In this document: positions 23,139-33,700 of the stretch, piece after piece
How the letters are laid out: every line of letters begins with the position of its first letter
Numbering within the stretch: position 1 is the stretch's first letter
Origin: Apricaphanius iberus
Taxonomy: Eukaryota; Chordata; Actinopteri; Cyprinodontiformes; Aphaniidae
Assembly (NCBI GenBank): GCA_028564705.1
Contig: JAPXFQ010000074.1
Coordinates: forward strand, 1,939,501 to 2,003,500
Direction of reading: 5' to 3'
DNA length: 64,000 bases
The notes under the pieces: model-generated
Databases searched by the model: none
The model's input: the letters and a program-made list of their open reading frames with translations, nothing else
What the model was told of the DNA's origin: nothing
Program-made: the position numbers and the translations under genes

Positions 23139-24872
23139 GTCAATTACATTTTTATTTATATAGCGCCAATTCACAACAAATGTCATCTCAAGGCACTTTA
23201 CAAAAAGTCGTTTCAATACAATTATACAAACATTCCAATCAGTTAAAACTTTTCTATGTAAGGAATCCCAGCAGATTGCGATGAGTCATCTACGTGAGGT
23301 TGTGCCCGGATCATGCAGACTCCAACCACAGCTACTCCTCAAACTGAGCAAGCATATAGTGACAGTGGAGAGGAAAAACTACCCTTTAGCAAGAAGAAAC
23401 CTCCGGCAGAACCTGTCTCAGTACAAGCGGTCATCTGCCACGACCGTCTGGGGGTCTGAGAAGACAGAGAAGAGACAGCATGGAGGATGCTCGGCCACTT
23501 TGAGCATCATCTGGACCGATGTTCCCCATCCAGTAGGGGGCATTGTAGTTGAACAGGGTACCAGACCATGTGGAGCTTCTGTAGGGAGAAAAATACTGAG
23601 AGAAAGCTGGGTTAACAATCACAATAACAGCAGAAAAAATGTATCTGGAGAGTTGTAGAAGAGAAAAGTAGAAGAGACAAGAAAAGTGGTCAGTCTGTCC
23701 TCCAACAGTCTAAGCATATAGCAGCATAACTACAAAAAAAGCTCAGGATAACCTAAGCCACTAACTATAAGCTTTATCAAAAAGGAAGGTTCTAAGCCTA
23801 GTCCTGAAAACAGACAGAGTATCTGCCTAATGGACTAAAACGTAGGAGCTGGCCCCACAGGAGAGGAGCCTGATAACTAAAAGATCTGCCTCCCATTTTA
23901 CTTTTAGAAATCCTAGGAACTACCAGTAGACCTGCATTCTGAGAACGAAGTACTCTGTTAGGGACATATGCAACGATCAGATCTCTGATGTACGATGGAG
24001 CTTGTTATTAAGAGCTTTATAAGTGAGGAGGAGGATCTTAAACTCTATTCTGGATTTAACAGGGAGCCAGTGTAGAGAAGCCAAATGCCGGAGCAATGTG
24101 ATCTCTCTTTTTAATATTCTTTCAGAACTCTTGCTGCAGCATTTTGGATCAACTGAAGGCTTTTAATTGCATTTTGTGGACTGCATGATAACAAGGAATT
24201 ACAGTAGTCCAGCCTTGAAGTAACAAATGCATAGACTAGTTTCTCTGCATCACTCCTGGACACGATGTTTCTGATTTTAGCAATATTCTTGAGGTGAAAG
24301 AAATCTTAGAAACCTGTTTAATTACACCGAGGTTCTTTACATTATTACCAGAGGCCAAATTAATGCCATCTAGATGAAGTGATTGATTTAGCAGTTTCTT
24401 TTTTAAAGGTTCTGGTCCGAAGACAACAACTTCTGTCTTGTCTGAATTTAAAAGTAGAAAATTCAGTCTTCCAGGTTTTTGTCTTCCAGACATGCTCTTA
24501 ATTTACCTAACTGATTGGTTTCATCAGGTTTTTTGGATATATATTATTGTGTATCATCAGCATAACTGTGGAAATTCATTCCACGTTGTCTAATTATTTT
24601 ACCAATAGGAAGCATAAAATCACAAAACCCTGTGGTACTCCACAGGTAACCCTTGAGTGTGAAGAAGATTTATCATTGGAATCAGTCGGACAGATATGAT
24701 TTGAACCAGCCTAGTGCTGTTCCCTTGATCCTTACAACATGTTCAAACCTTTCCAAGAGAATATTATGATCGACTGTGTCAAAAGCAACACTGAGATCTA
24801 ACAAGACCAGAACAGTCACAAATCCATTATCTGAGGCCATTAGAATAGCATTAGTAACTTTTACCAGTGCTG
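23139..24872 (-). mobile_element. L2 LINE 3' half, minus strand
   Basis: On the minus strand the 3' end lies at 23139-23200 (AAGTGCCTTGAGATGACATT, then GGCGCTATATAAAT), preceded by the 3'UTR block CAGACGGTCGTGGCAGATGA and GGTTCTGCCGGAGGTTTCTT. Coding remnants at 24493-24236 read LNSDKTEVVVFGPEPLKKKL, then HLDGINLASGNNVKNLGV, matching the L2 at 54868-55080. It is 5'-truncated near 24872 and riddled with stops. The 3'UTR here has a segment (TCCACATGGTCTGGTACCC...) also present in the copy at 32430 but not in that at 51.4 kb. Confidence 0.82.
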
Positions 24873-24876
24873 TTTC

Positions 24877-25480
24877 CAGTCAGTTAAAAAGTTTTCTGTT
24901 TAAGAAATCACAGCAGATTACATCAGGTCATTGACCGGCAGTTTTGCCCCGTTAATGCAGTCCCTAAGTACAGCAATTCCTCTCATAATCCCTCATACTG
25001 GGCAAGCATGTAGCGCCAGCAGAGAGGAAAAACTCCCTTTTAACATTTTAACAGGACGAAACCTCCAGCAGAAGCTAGCTCAATATGAGTGGCCATCTGC
25101 CATGACCGACTGGGGGTTTGAGAAGACAGAACAGAGACACGGAAAGAGCAAAAGGAACTGATGTAAGAGTACTTTCTATCTTAAAGAAAGTGAAAAGTTA
25201 GTAATGGGACGTGGAGTATGTTCGGTTGCTGGAAGCATAATCTCAGTCGGTCAAGTTCTAGCTTCTATGTAGAAAGTTTAACAGCCAAAATAACAGCAAC
25301 AACCCCCCCCCCCCTAAAACCAAAAAAAAAACAAGAACAACAAAGAAACAGGACAGTAATAGAAGACAAAAGTAGCAGTGAATAACATTTTTCAGTTCGT
25401 CCCCCAACACCCTAAGCCTAAAGGTACTCCAGATATAGGTCAGGATAACCAGCCCAGTATATATGGCTAACCCACATTTG
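24877..25480 (-). mobile_element. Second L2 3'UTR fragment, minus strand
   Basis: The L2 3'UTR block is repeated here in the same orientation (minus strand: CCCCAGTCGGTCATGGCAGA, then GTTCTGC-like and GAGGGATTATGAGAGGAAT). It directly abuts the previous L2 fragment, so it is either an adjacent insertion or a nested copy. A C8 run lies near 25305. No coding sequence remains. Confidence 0.65.
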
Positions 25481-25727
25481 CTTTAGCATGTAGCCACTTA
25501 CTTCACCTGCAGCTCCAGCCTGCCACACCCCTAAGGAAAAAGGTGAGAAAACAGAGACTCACAGAACCAAACAGCGACAGAATCCTAACATTTGGTTGAA
25601 AATCTCTTGATAGACACGTCTCCCTACTACTGTAATCTGTCATTTGTTGTGTCTAACACTGATATTTGCCACCTGCAGCAGAGGTAGGCCTCTGTTCAGC
25701 AAACTGTGGATATCAGATGGACTAAAA

Positions 25728-25896
25728 GTTCTATTTCATCCCTCCTGACCGCCAGAGGCGGTGCATCAGCACCGGATGATCCTTCTTGCGCATGCGCAGT
25801 TCGAGAACTTAATGACAACAAAGTCACCTGTGACCTCCCGGTGACCAATGAGAGGCTATAAAGCCCCATGGCACCGGTAGCACATTCCTCTCATTC
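25728..25896 (+). promoter_or_regulatory. DIRS left terminal repeat with promoter
   Basis: From GTTCTATTTCATCCCTCC it runs through GACCGCCAGAGGCGGTGCAT to CCTCTCATTC. Nearly all of 25746-25896 is inverted at 30769-30917. It contains GGCTATAAAGCCCC at about 25855-25867, a TATA box followed about 30 bp later by a CTCATTCTTC pyrimidine tract that could hold the start site. Downstream to 26365 is a GT-rich leader. Confidence 0.75.
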
Positions 25897-26365
25897 TTCT
25901 CGCACGCAACTTCGAGTTGGTCTCGCGACTTGGTCAGGAGCTACGGATTCGCCTCCTAGAGACAATCTACAAACCGGTAAGTGTGTCCCGCTCGTGGCGT
26001 TTTCGGCTCTGCGGTGACTTTCGTTCGTCGCCCGCGGCGGTTTCGCCTGCTGGTCGGCTGTTGGGTTTCGGGTGTGACGTTTCTGTCCACTCCGTCCTGA
26101 GTTGTGGCTGCGGTGAGGTTTCGTTCCACCGCGTGTTTTCTTTCTGTTGGCCTACAAATAGCGTTTTTCTTGCTCGAAATTGGCTGTTCTTTTATTCGTT
26201 GTGGAATAGTGTCGCGTGTGTACGTTTTCTAGTCCGCCGCATCCTGAGTTGTCTATCCGGCGCCGTTATCTACCAGCCCGTGGTCGTTTCCTTTTCTCTG
26301 TTTGGATATCCGGTGTGACGTTTTCTGTCCGCCGTGTCTTTGAGTTGCCTGTTTTTTGACTGGCT

Positions 26366-27667
26366 ATGGAGTCCTTTACATGCAAGGATTGCATGGCTCC
26401 TCTTCTTATGGACGATGGCCACGATCTTTGCCCGCCCTGTCTGGGGCTTCACCATCTCAGGCAAGGCGTATCTGAGGGGGCGTGCCCCAATTGTCAGGTT
26501 TTACCCCTTTCCGTGCGGACAGACCGGCTGGCGGCCCTTGAACAGAGCTCGGCCACCTTGTCCGCTCCGCCTGACGAGGTGCCTCGCGCACGGTGCTCGG
26601 CCCGGAAGCGCTCTGCTTCGGAGGCTCTGCCGGACCAGGAGCCTTGCGCCCGGAGTAGCCGGCAGGGGACTGCCCCTTCTAGGACGATGGCAGAATCGCT
26701 CTTTGGGGAGGGGGTTGGTGACGTGGCACTGGATGCCTCGGATTCTGCATCCGTCGCCTCCTCTCGCTCTCGGGATGGAGCCGACTCTTCTGCTGCCACG
26801 GCGGTGCAGTCTGCACTTGCGCGGCTGCAGCTGGACATCCCGCCTGACCAGCCTGGGTCTTCCAGTGCTTTTTTTCGACGGTCGGGTGGAGCTTCGTGCC
26901 TTGCTGTCCCCACGTCGGCCCCGTATATTACCGAGCTCCATGCATGTTGGGCGGACACAAAGCTGCTGTCTCGTCTCACTACTGACGGGCGCACCCTTGC
27001 GTCTATGCAGGATGCACCTCGTTTTGGCCTTGGTCGGATGCCGTCTGTGGAACCGGCGGTATCCTCGCTCATTGTGGCCCCTGACGAGGCCTTACGTCCC
27101 GATGTGCGGTGCCCCCGTCCGCAGTGTCGGGTGACTGACGACCTGCTTTGCCGGGCTTATGACGCCGGGGCTAGGATGGGGCGGATAGGTAATTCCCTGT
27201 CCCACCTCTTGTTAGGGCTTGGGACGAGCTTGGACACCTTATCTGTTGACGCTTCCACGCAGGGTTTGATGGACACTTCGCTCCAGGCTTTTGCATTAAT
27301 GGCTCGTGAGCTAGGACGCCTGCTGTCTATATTGACCCAGGCCCGCCGCCAAGTTTGGCTGGCCCAGTCTCCATTGACGGAGACCTGCAGGCGGGTCCTC
27401 CGTATGGTTCCGACCACTTCGCAGATGCGGCACCAATTGGCGGGGCTTCATAGGCGGGGCACCTACGGGGATGCTACTGCAGCTCCCCCAAATCGAGGCG
27501 CTGCGACGCCTTCGGCGGCCCCCTTTCCGGTGCCTCGCCGTCCTAGAAATGAATCTGCAGCACCCTCTGGGGTACGACAGCGGGGGTTGTCTTCCCGTCC
27601 TGCGGAGCTCCCGCGTCCGCACCGGCGCCCCTCCCGAGCCACAGAGGGTCGGGGAGGCCGCCGTTGA
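26366..27667 (+). CDS. gag: DIRS gag-like protein
   Basis: 433 codons, open, starting MESFTCKDCMAPLLMDDGHD at the first ATG after the leader. The N-terminus carries a Cys/His cluster (C6, C9, H19, C22, C25, H29, H30, C40, C43) like the zinc-finger-like start of DIRS gag proteins. The middle is Ser/Ala-rich and acidic; the C-terminal part contains a helical region (DDLLCRAYDAGARMGRIGN, then SHLLLGLG) and ends in a Pro/Arg-rich basic tail (RQRGLSSRPAELPRPHRRPS), probably for nucleic-acid binding. It packages element RNA in cytoplasmic particles. It overlaps the next frame by about 200 bp. No damage is seen. Confidence 0.85.
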   Translation: MESFTCKDCMAPLLMDDGHDLCPPCLGLHHLRQGVSEGACPNCQVLPLSVRTDRLAALEQSSATLSAPPDEVPRARCSARKRSASEALPDQEPCARSSRQGTAPSRTMAESLFGEGVGDVALDASDSASVASSRSRDGADSSAATAVQSALARLQLDIPPDQPGSSSAFFRRSGGASCLAVPTSAPYITELHACWADTKLLSRLTTDGRTLASMQDAPRFGLGRMPSVEPAVSSLIVAPDEALRPDVRCPRPQCRVTDDLLCRAYDAGARMGRIGNSLSHLLLGLGTSLDTLSVDASTQGLMDTSLQAFALMARELGRLLSILTQARRQVWLAQSPLTETCRRVLRMVPTTSQMRHQLAGLHRRGTYGDATAAPPNRGAATPSAAPFPVPRRPRNESAAPSGVRQRGLSSRPAELPRPHRRPSRATEGRGGRR

Positions 27668-29606
27668 CGGAGGAGTGGCGGTCGGCGTGTTCACCCCGGA
27701 AAAGATCCGGTATTGGGCCGCTTGCACCAGGGACGCCTGGGTGCTTGCTACCATTCTGAACCAACTGAAGGGTTACCGCCTTCAGTTCCGCCGCCGACCG
27801 CCCTCCACGGGCCGGGTCCCTTTGACCCTGGCCCAGGATCCCGCCCAGTTTCAGGTGCTATCCCAAGAAGTTTCTGCCTTGCTGGCCAAGGGCGGGATCG
27901 TGCCTGTGGACCCCGGGCTGGACCCGGGGGGTTTTTATTCAAGGTACTTCCTGGTACCAAAGAAGACTGGAGACCTGCGTCCGGTCCTCGACCTTCGCGG
28001 GTTGAATGTGTTCCTCAGACGCACTCCCTTTCGGATGCTGCGGACCAGGGACGTGCTGCAAGCTATCGAGCCGGGCGAGTGGTTCACTTCCATCGACCTC
28101 CGCGAGGCGTACTTTCATGTACCTATTGCCCGCGCTCACTGGCGGTTCCTACGCTTCGCGTTCCAGGGCAGCCACTTCCAGTTCAGAGTTCTGCCCTTCG
28201 GCCTGTCACTGTCTCCCCGGGTATTCACTCGGGTGGTGGCTGCAGCTCTCTCCCCCTTGCAGGCTCAAGGGGTGAAAGTACTGCCTTATCTAGACGATTG
28301 GCTTATCTGCGCCCCGACTCGCGATCGGGCTGTCCGGGATACCCGACTGATTCTGGACCACGTGGCGCGTCTCAGCCTACGAGTGAATCTGGCAAAGAGC
28401 GACTTGATCCCGTCGCAGTCCATTGTATTCCTGGGCATTGCCCTGGACGCGGCTGCCATGTCTGCCTGTCCGTCTCCCCGACGGGTGGATGCCATCCTTG
28501 AGGTGTTCGCAGGGGTTCTTACGGGCCAGCCCCTCCCCTTCCTGCTTCATCTCAGGTTACTGGGGATGCTGACGGCCGCGTCATCGGTGGTGCCCTTGGG
28601 CTTACTTGCCCTACGGTGGTACCAGAGGTGGCTATCCGGCCTCGGATTGGACCCTGCTCGGCCGGCTCACAGACGGAGGTTGCTCCGTCTGCCCCCCCAC
28701 TGCCGACGATCACTGGGCGCTTGGGCAGACCGCTCCTGGATCTCCCAAGGCGTTCCACTGGGGTCCCTCCCGTTTCACCGGGAGGTGGTTTTTACAGATG
28801 CGTCGTCCACCGGCTGGGGTGCGACGTGTCGGGGTCAGGCGGTTCACGGTCGGTGGGAGCCGTGTCACCGCCTGGAGCATGTGAACGTTCTGGAACTGCG
28901 GGCCGTTCTACTGGGGCTCCGTCATTTCTTGCCTGTGCTGCAGGGCAGGCATGTTCTAGTCCGCTCGGACAATACGTCGGTGATTGCCCAAATCAACCGT
29001 CAAGGGGGGACCCGATCTGCCCGACTGCTACGGGTCGCAGAGCGCCTTCTGCGATGGGCTGTACCTCTCTTCCTCACGCTGAGAGCGGCTTACGTGCCGG
29101 GGCCGGAGAACCTGGCGGCAGACTATCTGTCCAGGCGGGGGCTCCCGCCGGGGGAATGGCGGCTTCACCCAGAGGTGGTGGAATTTCTCTGGTCGGTCTT
29201 CGGCAAGGCGGAAGTCGACCTTTTTGCTTCCGACGGGACGTCCCATTGCCCCAGGTGGTTCTCCCTCTGGGACAACTCGGGAGGCTTGGGTCAGGATGCG
29301 TTGGCCCACGACTGGCCTCGTGTCCTGCTCTACGCGTTTCCTCCGCTACCCCTGATCTACCCAACACTTCTCAGGGTGTTACACGACGGTCACCGGCTTC
29401 TCCTGGTGGCGCCCTTCTGGCCAGGGCGGACTTGGTTTCCACTGCTGCTCGCCGGTTCGTCTCCCCGACAGGAAGGACTTGTTGGGTCAACTGGGGGGGC
29501 GGATTCTCCACCCCGACCCGGGTCGCCTCCAACTGCATGCATGGCTGCTGCAGGGCGGGGCATCGCCTCCACCGCTTTAGACCGGATGTGTCCCACACCT
29601 TGTTGA
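27471..29606 (+). pseudogene. pol: DIRS reverse transcriptase-RNase H, late frameshift
   Basis: 711 codons, frame 0, overlapping gag. RT: YFLVPKKTGDLRPVLDLRGL (residues 160-179), FTSIDLREAYFHVP (first Asp near 209), LPFGLSLSPRVFT, and VLPYLDDWLICAP (YLDD near 273-276). RNase H: VVFTDASSTGWGA (Asp), VNVLELRAVLLGL (Glu), VLVRSDNTSVIAQINR (Asp), PGPENLAADYLSR (Asp). A C-terminal DIRS block (FGKAEVDLFASDGTSHCP, then ALAHDWPRVLLYAFPPLPL) follows. Near 29450 the frame changes: the conserved DRKDLLGQLGGRILHPDPG segment continues in frame 1 to TAG at 29578-29580, implying about a 2-base loss. All catalytic domains precede this break and are intact. The product converts element RNA to cDNA. Confidence 0.88.
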
Positions 29607-30580
29607 GTGCCCGCGCTCCTTCCACTCGCCAGCTTTATGATAACCGGTGGGGTATGTTTTCCATCTGGTGTCGCCGCAGAGGGGCCGAGCCCTCCTCCTG
29701 CGATGTCAACCTCGTCCTGCGGTTCCTACAGGACTTGCTCCATGGAGGTCGGTCCCCTTCCACCCTCAAGGTGTATGTGGCCGCCATCTCCTGTCACCAC
29801 GTGGGCGTGGACGGCGTTCCATTGGGCCGTTATGGCTTGATCTCCCAGTTTCTGCGGGGGGCCCGCAGGTTGTGGCCTCCCCGCCGCTTGGTGGCGCCGG
29901 TTTGGGACCTGCCACTGGTATTGCAGGCATTACGATCTGCTCCTTTCGAGCCGCTGGCCGCCGCCGGTCTTCGGGATCTTTCCCTCAAAACGGCGTTTCT
30001 GCTCGCCATGGCATCTGCTAAGCGCGTCGGCGAACTGCAGGCCCTGTCTGTACACGAGTCCTGTTGTCGCTGGGCCCCGGACGGCTCGGGGGTTACCTTA
30101 TGGCCGAACCAGTCGTTCGTGCCTAAGGTCCCGGCTTCGACGCGGTCCCTTCAACCCCTGCGTCTCGGCCGCCTAGATCCTGGCGGTCCGGACGAGTGCC
30201 TGTGCCCAGTTCGGGCTTTGCAGGAATATGTTCAGGCGACAGCCAGCTTCCGTCTGTCAGACGCCCTGTTTGTGTGCTACGCTGGGGCGCGTAGGGGTCG
30301 AGCTCTCTCTCGGCAACGCCTCTCCCACTGGGTGGTGGCGGCCATTGCCGGGGCTTACAAGATGACGGGTCGGCCTTTGCCTGCTGGGGTAACCTGCCAC
30401 TCCACCAGGGCTGTATCGACCTCCTGGGCAGCTGCTCGCGGCGTTCCCGCTGGAGACCATCTGCGAAGCAGCCTCCTGGTCTTCTTCCACAACGTTCGCC
30501 AGGTTCTACAGAGTGAATGTGGCTGGACCTGGCCCCCTGGAGGGCGTCCTGCAAGGGACCTTGACGCCTCCCTGAGGTGA
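29537..30580 (+). pseudogene. DIRS tyrosine recombinase, catalytic Tyr shifted out of frame
   Basis: The frame is open much further upstream, but homology starts near the ATG at 29537 (HTLLSARAPSTRQLYDNRWG, the N-terminal SAM-like domain). Then: FLQDLLHGGRSPSTLKVYVA, MASAKRVGELQALS (catalytic Arg), CPVRALQEYVQAT, GVTCHSTRAVSTSWAAARG (HxxR). Just after, a CCC run at 30446-30448 shifts the frame; the ASW block and the ARFYRV tyrosine block lie in frame 0, ending with TGA at 30573-30575. A one-base insertion in the C run is the simplest cause. The enzyme would integrate circular element DNA without target duplication. This copy would make a recombinase lacking its nucleophile. Confidence 0.88.
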
Positions 30581-30630
30581 GTTACCTTTGTGACCTGTGG
30601 TTCCCTCGGGACTTTGTTGTTATTGGTCAT

Positions 30631-30728
30631 CCGGTGGTGATGGACCGCCTCTGGCGGTCAGGAGGGATGAAATAGAACGAAAGTTACGTATGTAACTACG
30701 GTTCTATGAATCCCGTATGACCGCCAGA
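30631..30728 (+). repeat. DIRS internal complementary region
   Basis: The first half (GGCGGTCAGGAGGGATGAAA, then TAGAAC) is the inverse of the left end at 25728-25753. The second half (GAAAGTTACGTATGTAACTA, then CGGTTCTATGAATCCCGTAT) is the inverse of the right end at 30918-30956. It therefore spells the joined termini and serves as template for bridging cDNA ends in DIRS replication. Confidence 0.88.
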
Positions 30729-30768
30729 GTGTCTCTGGTCCCTCGGGCTCTTGCGTTTTCGCGAGACG

Positions 30769-30959
30769 AATGAGGGAATGTGCTACCGGTGCCATGGGGC
30801 TTTATAGCCTCTCATTGGTCACCGGGAGGTCACAGGTGACTTTGTTGTCATTAAGTTCTCGAACTGCGCATGCGCAAGAAGGATCATCCGGTGCTGATGC
30901 ACCGCCTCTGGCGGTCATACGGGATTCATAGAACCGTAGTTACATACGTAACTTTCGTT
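30769..30959 (-). repeat. DIRS right terminal repeat
   Basis: Inverse of the left repeat, including the GGCTTTATAGCC promoter core at about 30798-30809, plus a 42-bp extension (TACGGGATTCATAGAACCGT to ACTTTCGTT) absent from the left end but copied in the internal complementary region. Confidence 0.85.
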
Positions 30960-32070
30960 TTATTGAATTGAAAGATCAGTTTAATCAGAACTAAACCACT
31001 ACATGCATTACCAAGATGATGCATTATGTATTTTTGGTAGTTTGATGTCTGGTTTAATTAGTTTGGAGATGATACCTCCTCCTTTAGTCACTATGTTGTG
31101 AAATGCAAGGTGTCAAGCCAATCAGAAGGGTTAGGGTTTGATTTTCTGTCTTTTCAAAAGATGTGCTCCAAACTTAGCCAGTTATGCATCAGTTGTATAC
31201 TCAAGGTTATGTCAACTCACAATTGGTCAGTGTTGTTTTTAATCAAGAGAGTTGGAAACATTGAGCTCTGTAAAGTATTTTCTTCGCTCCATTTCTCCCC
31301 ATTTCTCCTTAAAATTAAAACATATTATTAACAACCCACTTTTTAATTTCTTATTAACATGCTCCAGCCCGTACAGCAAACCTCCAAGCATACAAAAGCA
31401 ACGTACCTATCAAAAGATGCCAATAAGAAGAAGAATCTAAAATGAAAGAACCAGGGATATTGTTTCTCTATCAATACCATGGAACAAAAAAAAAAATAAG
31501 AAAATAGCATTCCTTTTAAAATGATGTTCTTAGATTATTTTTCTGCTGTCTTCTGTGTAAACCTAAAAATGTATGACCTTTGAAAATAGATGTGTTTAAG
31601 CCACTGCCTTTTAGCCTTCTGTAAATGTCATATAATGTTATTTGATTCTAGCAGCACAAGATCATTAATCTTTTCCATCCAAGCAGAGTGAGAAAAACAA
31701 GGTGGGTAGACCCACCATATCACTAAGTGGATACATAAGTACAGAAGCGTAAACATCATTTAGACACTGCAGTTTTTTCTGCTCAGATGGGTTTGATGTT
31801 GACAGAGGAAAGACTCTTAAAAAAAAAAAAAAGCTGTGATGTGGAGTGTTTGATCAATGCTTCGAGGATGGCTAGAAGCAAATATTAACCATCCTTGGAG
31901 GAGACAGGAAAATGTGTGGTTTTTGTTCTGTGTTACAAAACATTGCTGTCTTTTGTGGTCCAACTGTTTGTCCGGAAGCTAGGGGTTGCATCAGATCACC
32001 TCCTGCTTTTGCTATTTGCAAGGATTGCTGAAATTCTGAATTTGAGTAAACTGGTCTTATACTTTTGAGA
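30960..32070. other. AT-rich non-coding stretch
   Basis: Short frames at 31098-31440 show no domain. The segment contains A-rich runs near 31480 and 31820. No RNA gene or repeat end that I can name. Confidence 0.5.
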
Positions 32071-32074
32071 CTGT

Positions 32075-32410
32075 GATGGACTGGCAAGCTGTCCAGGGTG
32101 TACCCTGCCTCTTGCCCGTTGAAAGCTGGAGATAAGCACCAGCCACTCTGGAACCCTTAATAATTGGGACTTATTTCCAGTGCAATAGTCCATATTGTTA
32201 CTTATGTTAACTAATGGAGTTTGATTAAGGCCGTTTTCACATGTGTGGCCGTGCCAGAATACGGCCAGAGAAAATGCAAATTTCTTCTGTTGAGATGGCA
32301 CGTATTTGACCCGTACTGGAATCCAGTGTTTTACTACACCTAAACAGCAGGTGGCTGTATACAAATAAGTCTGTAGTTATCCAACCAACAAGGGAGTGAG
32401 AAGTACCAAC
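32075..32410. repeat. Fragments of interspersed repeats
   Basis: 32075-32145 is the minus-strand GGTGCTTATCTCCAGCTTTC to TACACCCTGGACAGC core of the repeat at 14660. From 32226, AGGCCGTTTTCACATGTGTG, then GCCGTGCCAGAATACGGCC, resembles a small DNA-transposon end, without a partner. Confidence 0.4.
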
Positions 32411-32429
32411 GTCATAAAATGAGCAAAAG

Positions 32430-32960
32430 CTTCTACTACTCTCCAGATATAATTTTTCTGCTGTTATTGCGATTGTTAACCCAGCTTCCTCTCAGTATTT
32501 TTCTCCCCATAGAAGCTCCAAATCATCTGGTATCCTGCTCAACTATAAAGTCCCCTGCTGGATGGGAAACATTGGTCCAGATGATGCTCAAAGTCACAGA
32601 GCATCCTCTATCCTGTCTCTTCACGGTCTTCTCAGACCCCCAGACGGTCGTGGCAGATGACCGCTTGTACTGAGCCAGGTTCTGCCGGAGGTTTCTTCCT
32701 GTTAAAGGGGAGTTTTTCCTCTCCACTGTCGCTACATGCTTGCTCAGAATGAGGGATTGCTGAGGAATTGCTGTAGTTGGAGTCTGCATGATCCGGGTAT
32801 AAACTCAGGTCGATGGCTCATCGTAATCTGCTGGGATTCCCTACATAAAAAACTTTAAACTGATTGTAATGTTTGTATAATTGTATTGAAATTACTTTTG
32901 TTGTAAAGTGCCTTGAGATGACATTTTGATGCGCTATCTGACTAAAAGTGAATTGAATTA
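32430..32960 (+). mobile_element. L2 LINE 3'UTR, plus strand
   Basis: From ACTCTCCAGATATAATTTTTC through CAGACGGTCGTGGCAGATGA, GGTTCTGCCGGAGGTTTCTT and GAATGAGGGATTGCTGAGGA to AAAGTGCCTTGAGATGACAT and a (GTGAATTGAATTA) tail. It is a strongly 5'-truncated L2 insertion. The frames it contains on either strand are accidental. Confidence 0.8.
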
Positions 32961-33022
32961 ATTTTACCATGTTTATATTCCCCTTGGACTAACAAACACT
33001 TTGGAAATGTTTTTTTCTTCCT

Positions 33023-33137
33023 GGCCGATTCGGATGAAATACACATTTACGCTGCAGCAGTACTGTTGAAAAAAAACATGGAATTTTCCTTTAACAGTCC
33101 TGCTGATGCGTAAATGCATATTATGTCCAAATCGGCC
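33023..33137. repeat. 115-bp fold-back (hairpin) repeat
   Basis: The left arm GGCCGATTCGGATGAAATAC, then CATTTACGCTGCAGCAGTAC, pairs imperfectly with the inverse of GTCCTGCTGATGCGTAAATG, then TATGTCCAAATCGGCC. The arms are about 48 bp with a short AT-rich loop (GGAATTTTCC). It could be a hairpin MITE or a source of a hairpin RNA. Confidence 0.6.
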
Positions 33138-33261
33138 CGGTAGAGAAATTAAAGAGCCGCATTCTTCTCCCAGGCTGAGAAAGACATATTAATGCAGCCT
33201 ATGAGCATCAGCTGCATATAAAAGCTTGTCAGGCTGTATTGTGTCAGAATGTCAATTAGGT

Positions 33262-33440
33262 GATCAAATCAAATCAAACTGTATTTATGAAGCACTTTTC
33301 ACACAAGAAATGCATCACAAAGTGCTTTACAGATTAAAATGACTCCGCACACACCACATTCCCATCCCTCCCCCGCAGATTTAAAGCATGATCCGAGTTA
33401 TACCCCCCTCCCCCCAGCCCAACTCCCATGCACACCCACA
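33262..33440 (-). repeat. LINE/SINE tail, minus strand
   Basis: AAATCAAATCAAACTGTATT, TATGAAGCACTTTTCACACA, then CATCACAAAGTGCTTTACAG: on the minus strand this is the usual AAAGTGCTTT...AATACAG(TTTGATTT)n ending of a fish LINE-mobilised element. A comparable tail lies at 62560-62640. Confidence 0.55.
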
Positions 33441-33569
33441 ATTAAAAGCAATTGGGAAAGGACATTGGGCTGAGTACGGATGTGTGGTCCGCATGGCCAA
33501 ATTACGTCATTTCAGCAACCACGCCTCTCTGCACCGTACAGCAATGAAATTTTGTAACAACGCAGACAG

Positions 33570-33700
33570 TCCAACGCTGAAAAACATGGCGGACTGGCAA
33601 GAACTCGTATTGCTCGAGGTTCGTAAATACAGACCTCTTTATGATTCGGCCGATAGAGATCACTGTGATCAACTGTTTTTTTTATGGACGAGTTGACAGT
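33570..33700 (+). pseudogene. MADF/Myb-like N-terminal fragment of a DNA transposon
   Basis: ADWQELVLLEVRKYRPLYDS, then ADRDHCDQLF, resembles the start of a MADF domain as used in Harbinger-type accessory proteins. It ends after about 36 residues at TGA. The flanking DNA (33440-33960) may be a non-autonomous derivative, but I could not find matching ends. Confidence 0.4.

Larger units (their letters stand above)
25728..30959 (+). mobile_element. DIRS-type tyrosine-recombinase retrotransposon, nearly intact
   Basis: It contains inverted terminal repeats (25746-25896 and 30769-30917), an internal complementary region (30631-30728), gag, reverse transcriptase-RNase H and a tyrosine recombinase in overlapping frames, the DIRS order. 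No target duplication is seen, as expected of recombinase-mediated integration. The ends are set by the internal complementary region: left GTTCTATTTCATCCC, right TACGTAACTTTCGTT. It is markedly GC-rich against an AT-rich surround. Two small indels, near 29450 and at 30446-30448, break the enzyme frames; otherwise it looks young. Confidence 0.92.

Noticed and set aside
26494..27072. Minus-strand frames of 146-192 codons in the DIRS gag region
   Set aside because: GC-rich shadows of the plus-strand gag frame, with no domain.
28616..29536. Very long upstream extension of the recombinase frame
   Set aside because: It lies opposite-frame to the RNase H coding region and is open only because the DIRS is GC-rich; recombinase similarity starts near 29537.
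32419..32789. Frames on both strands (84 and 88 codons)
   Set aside because: Both are translations of the L2 3'UTR; the same sequence in other copies is not coding.
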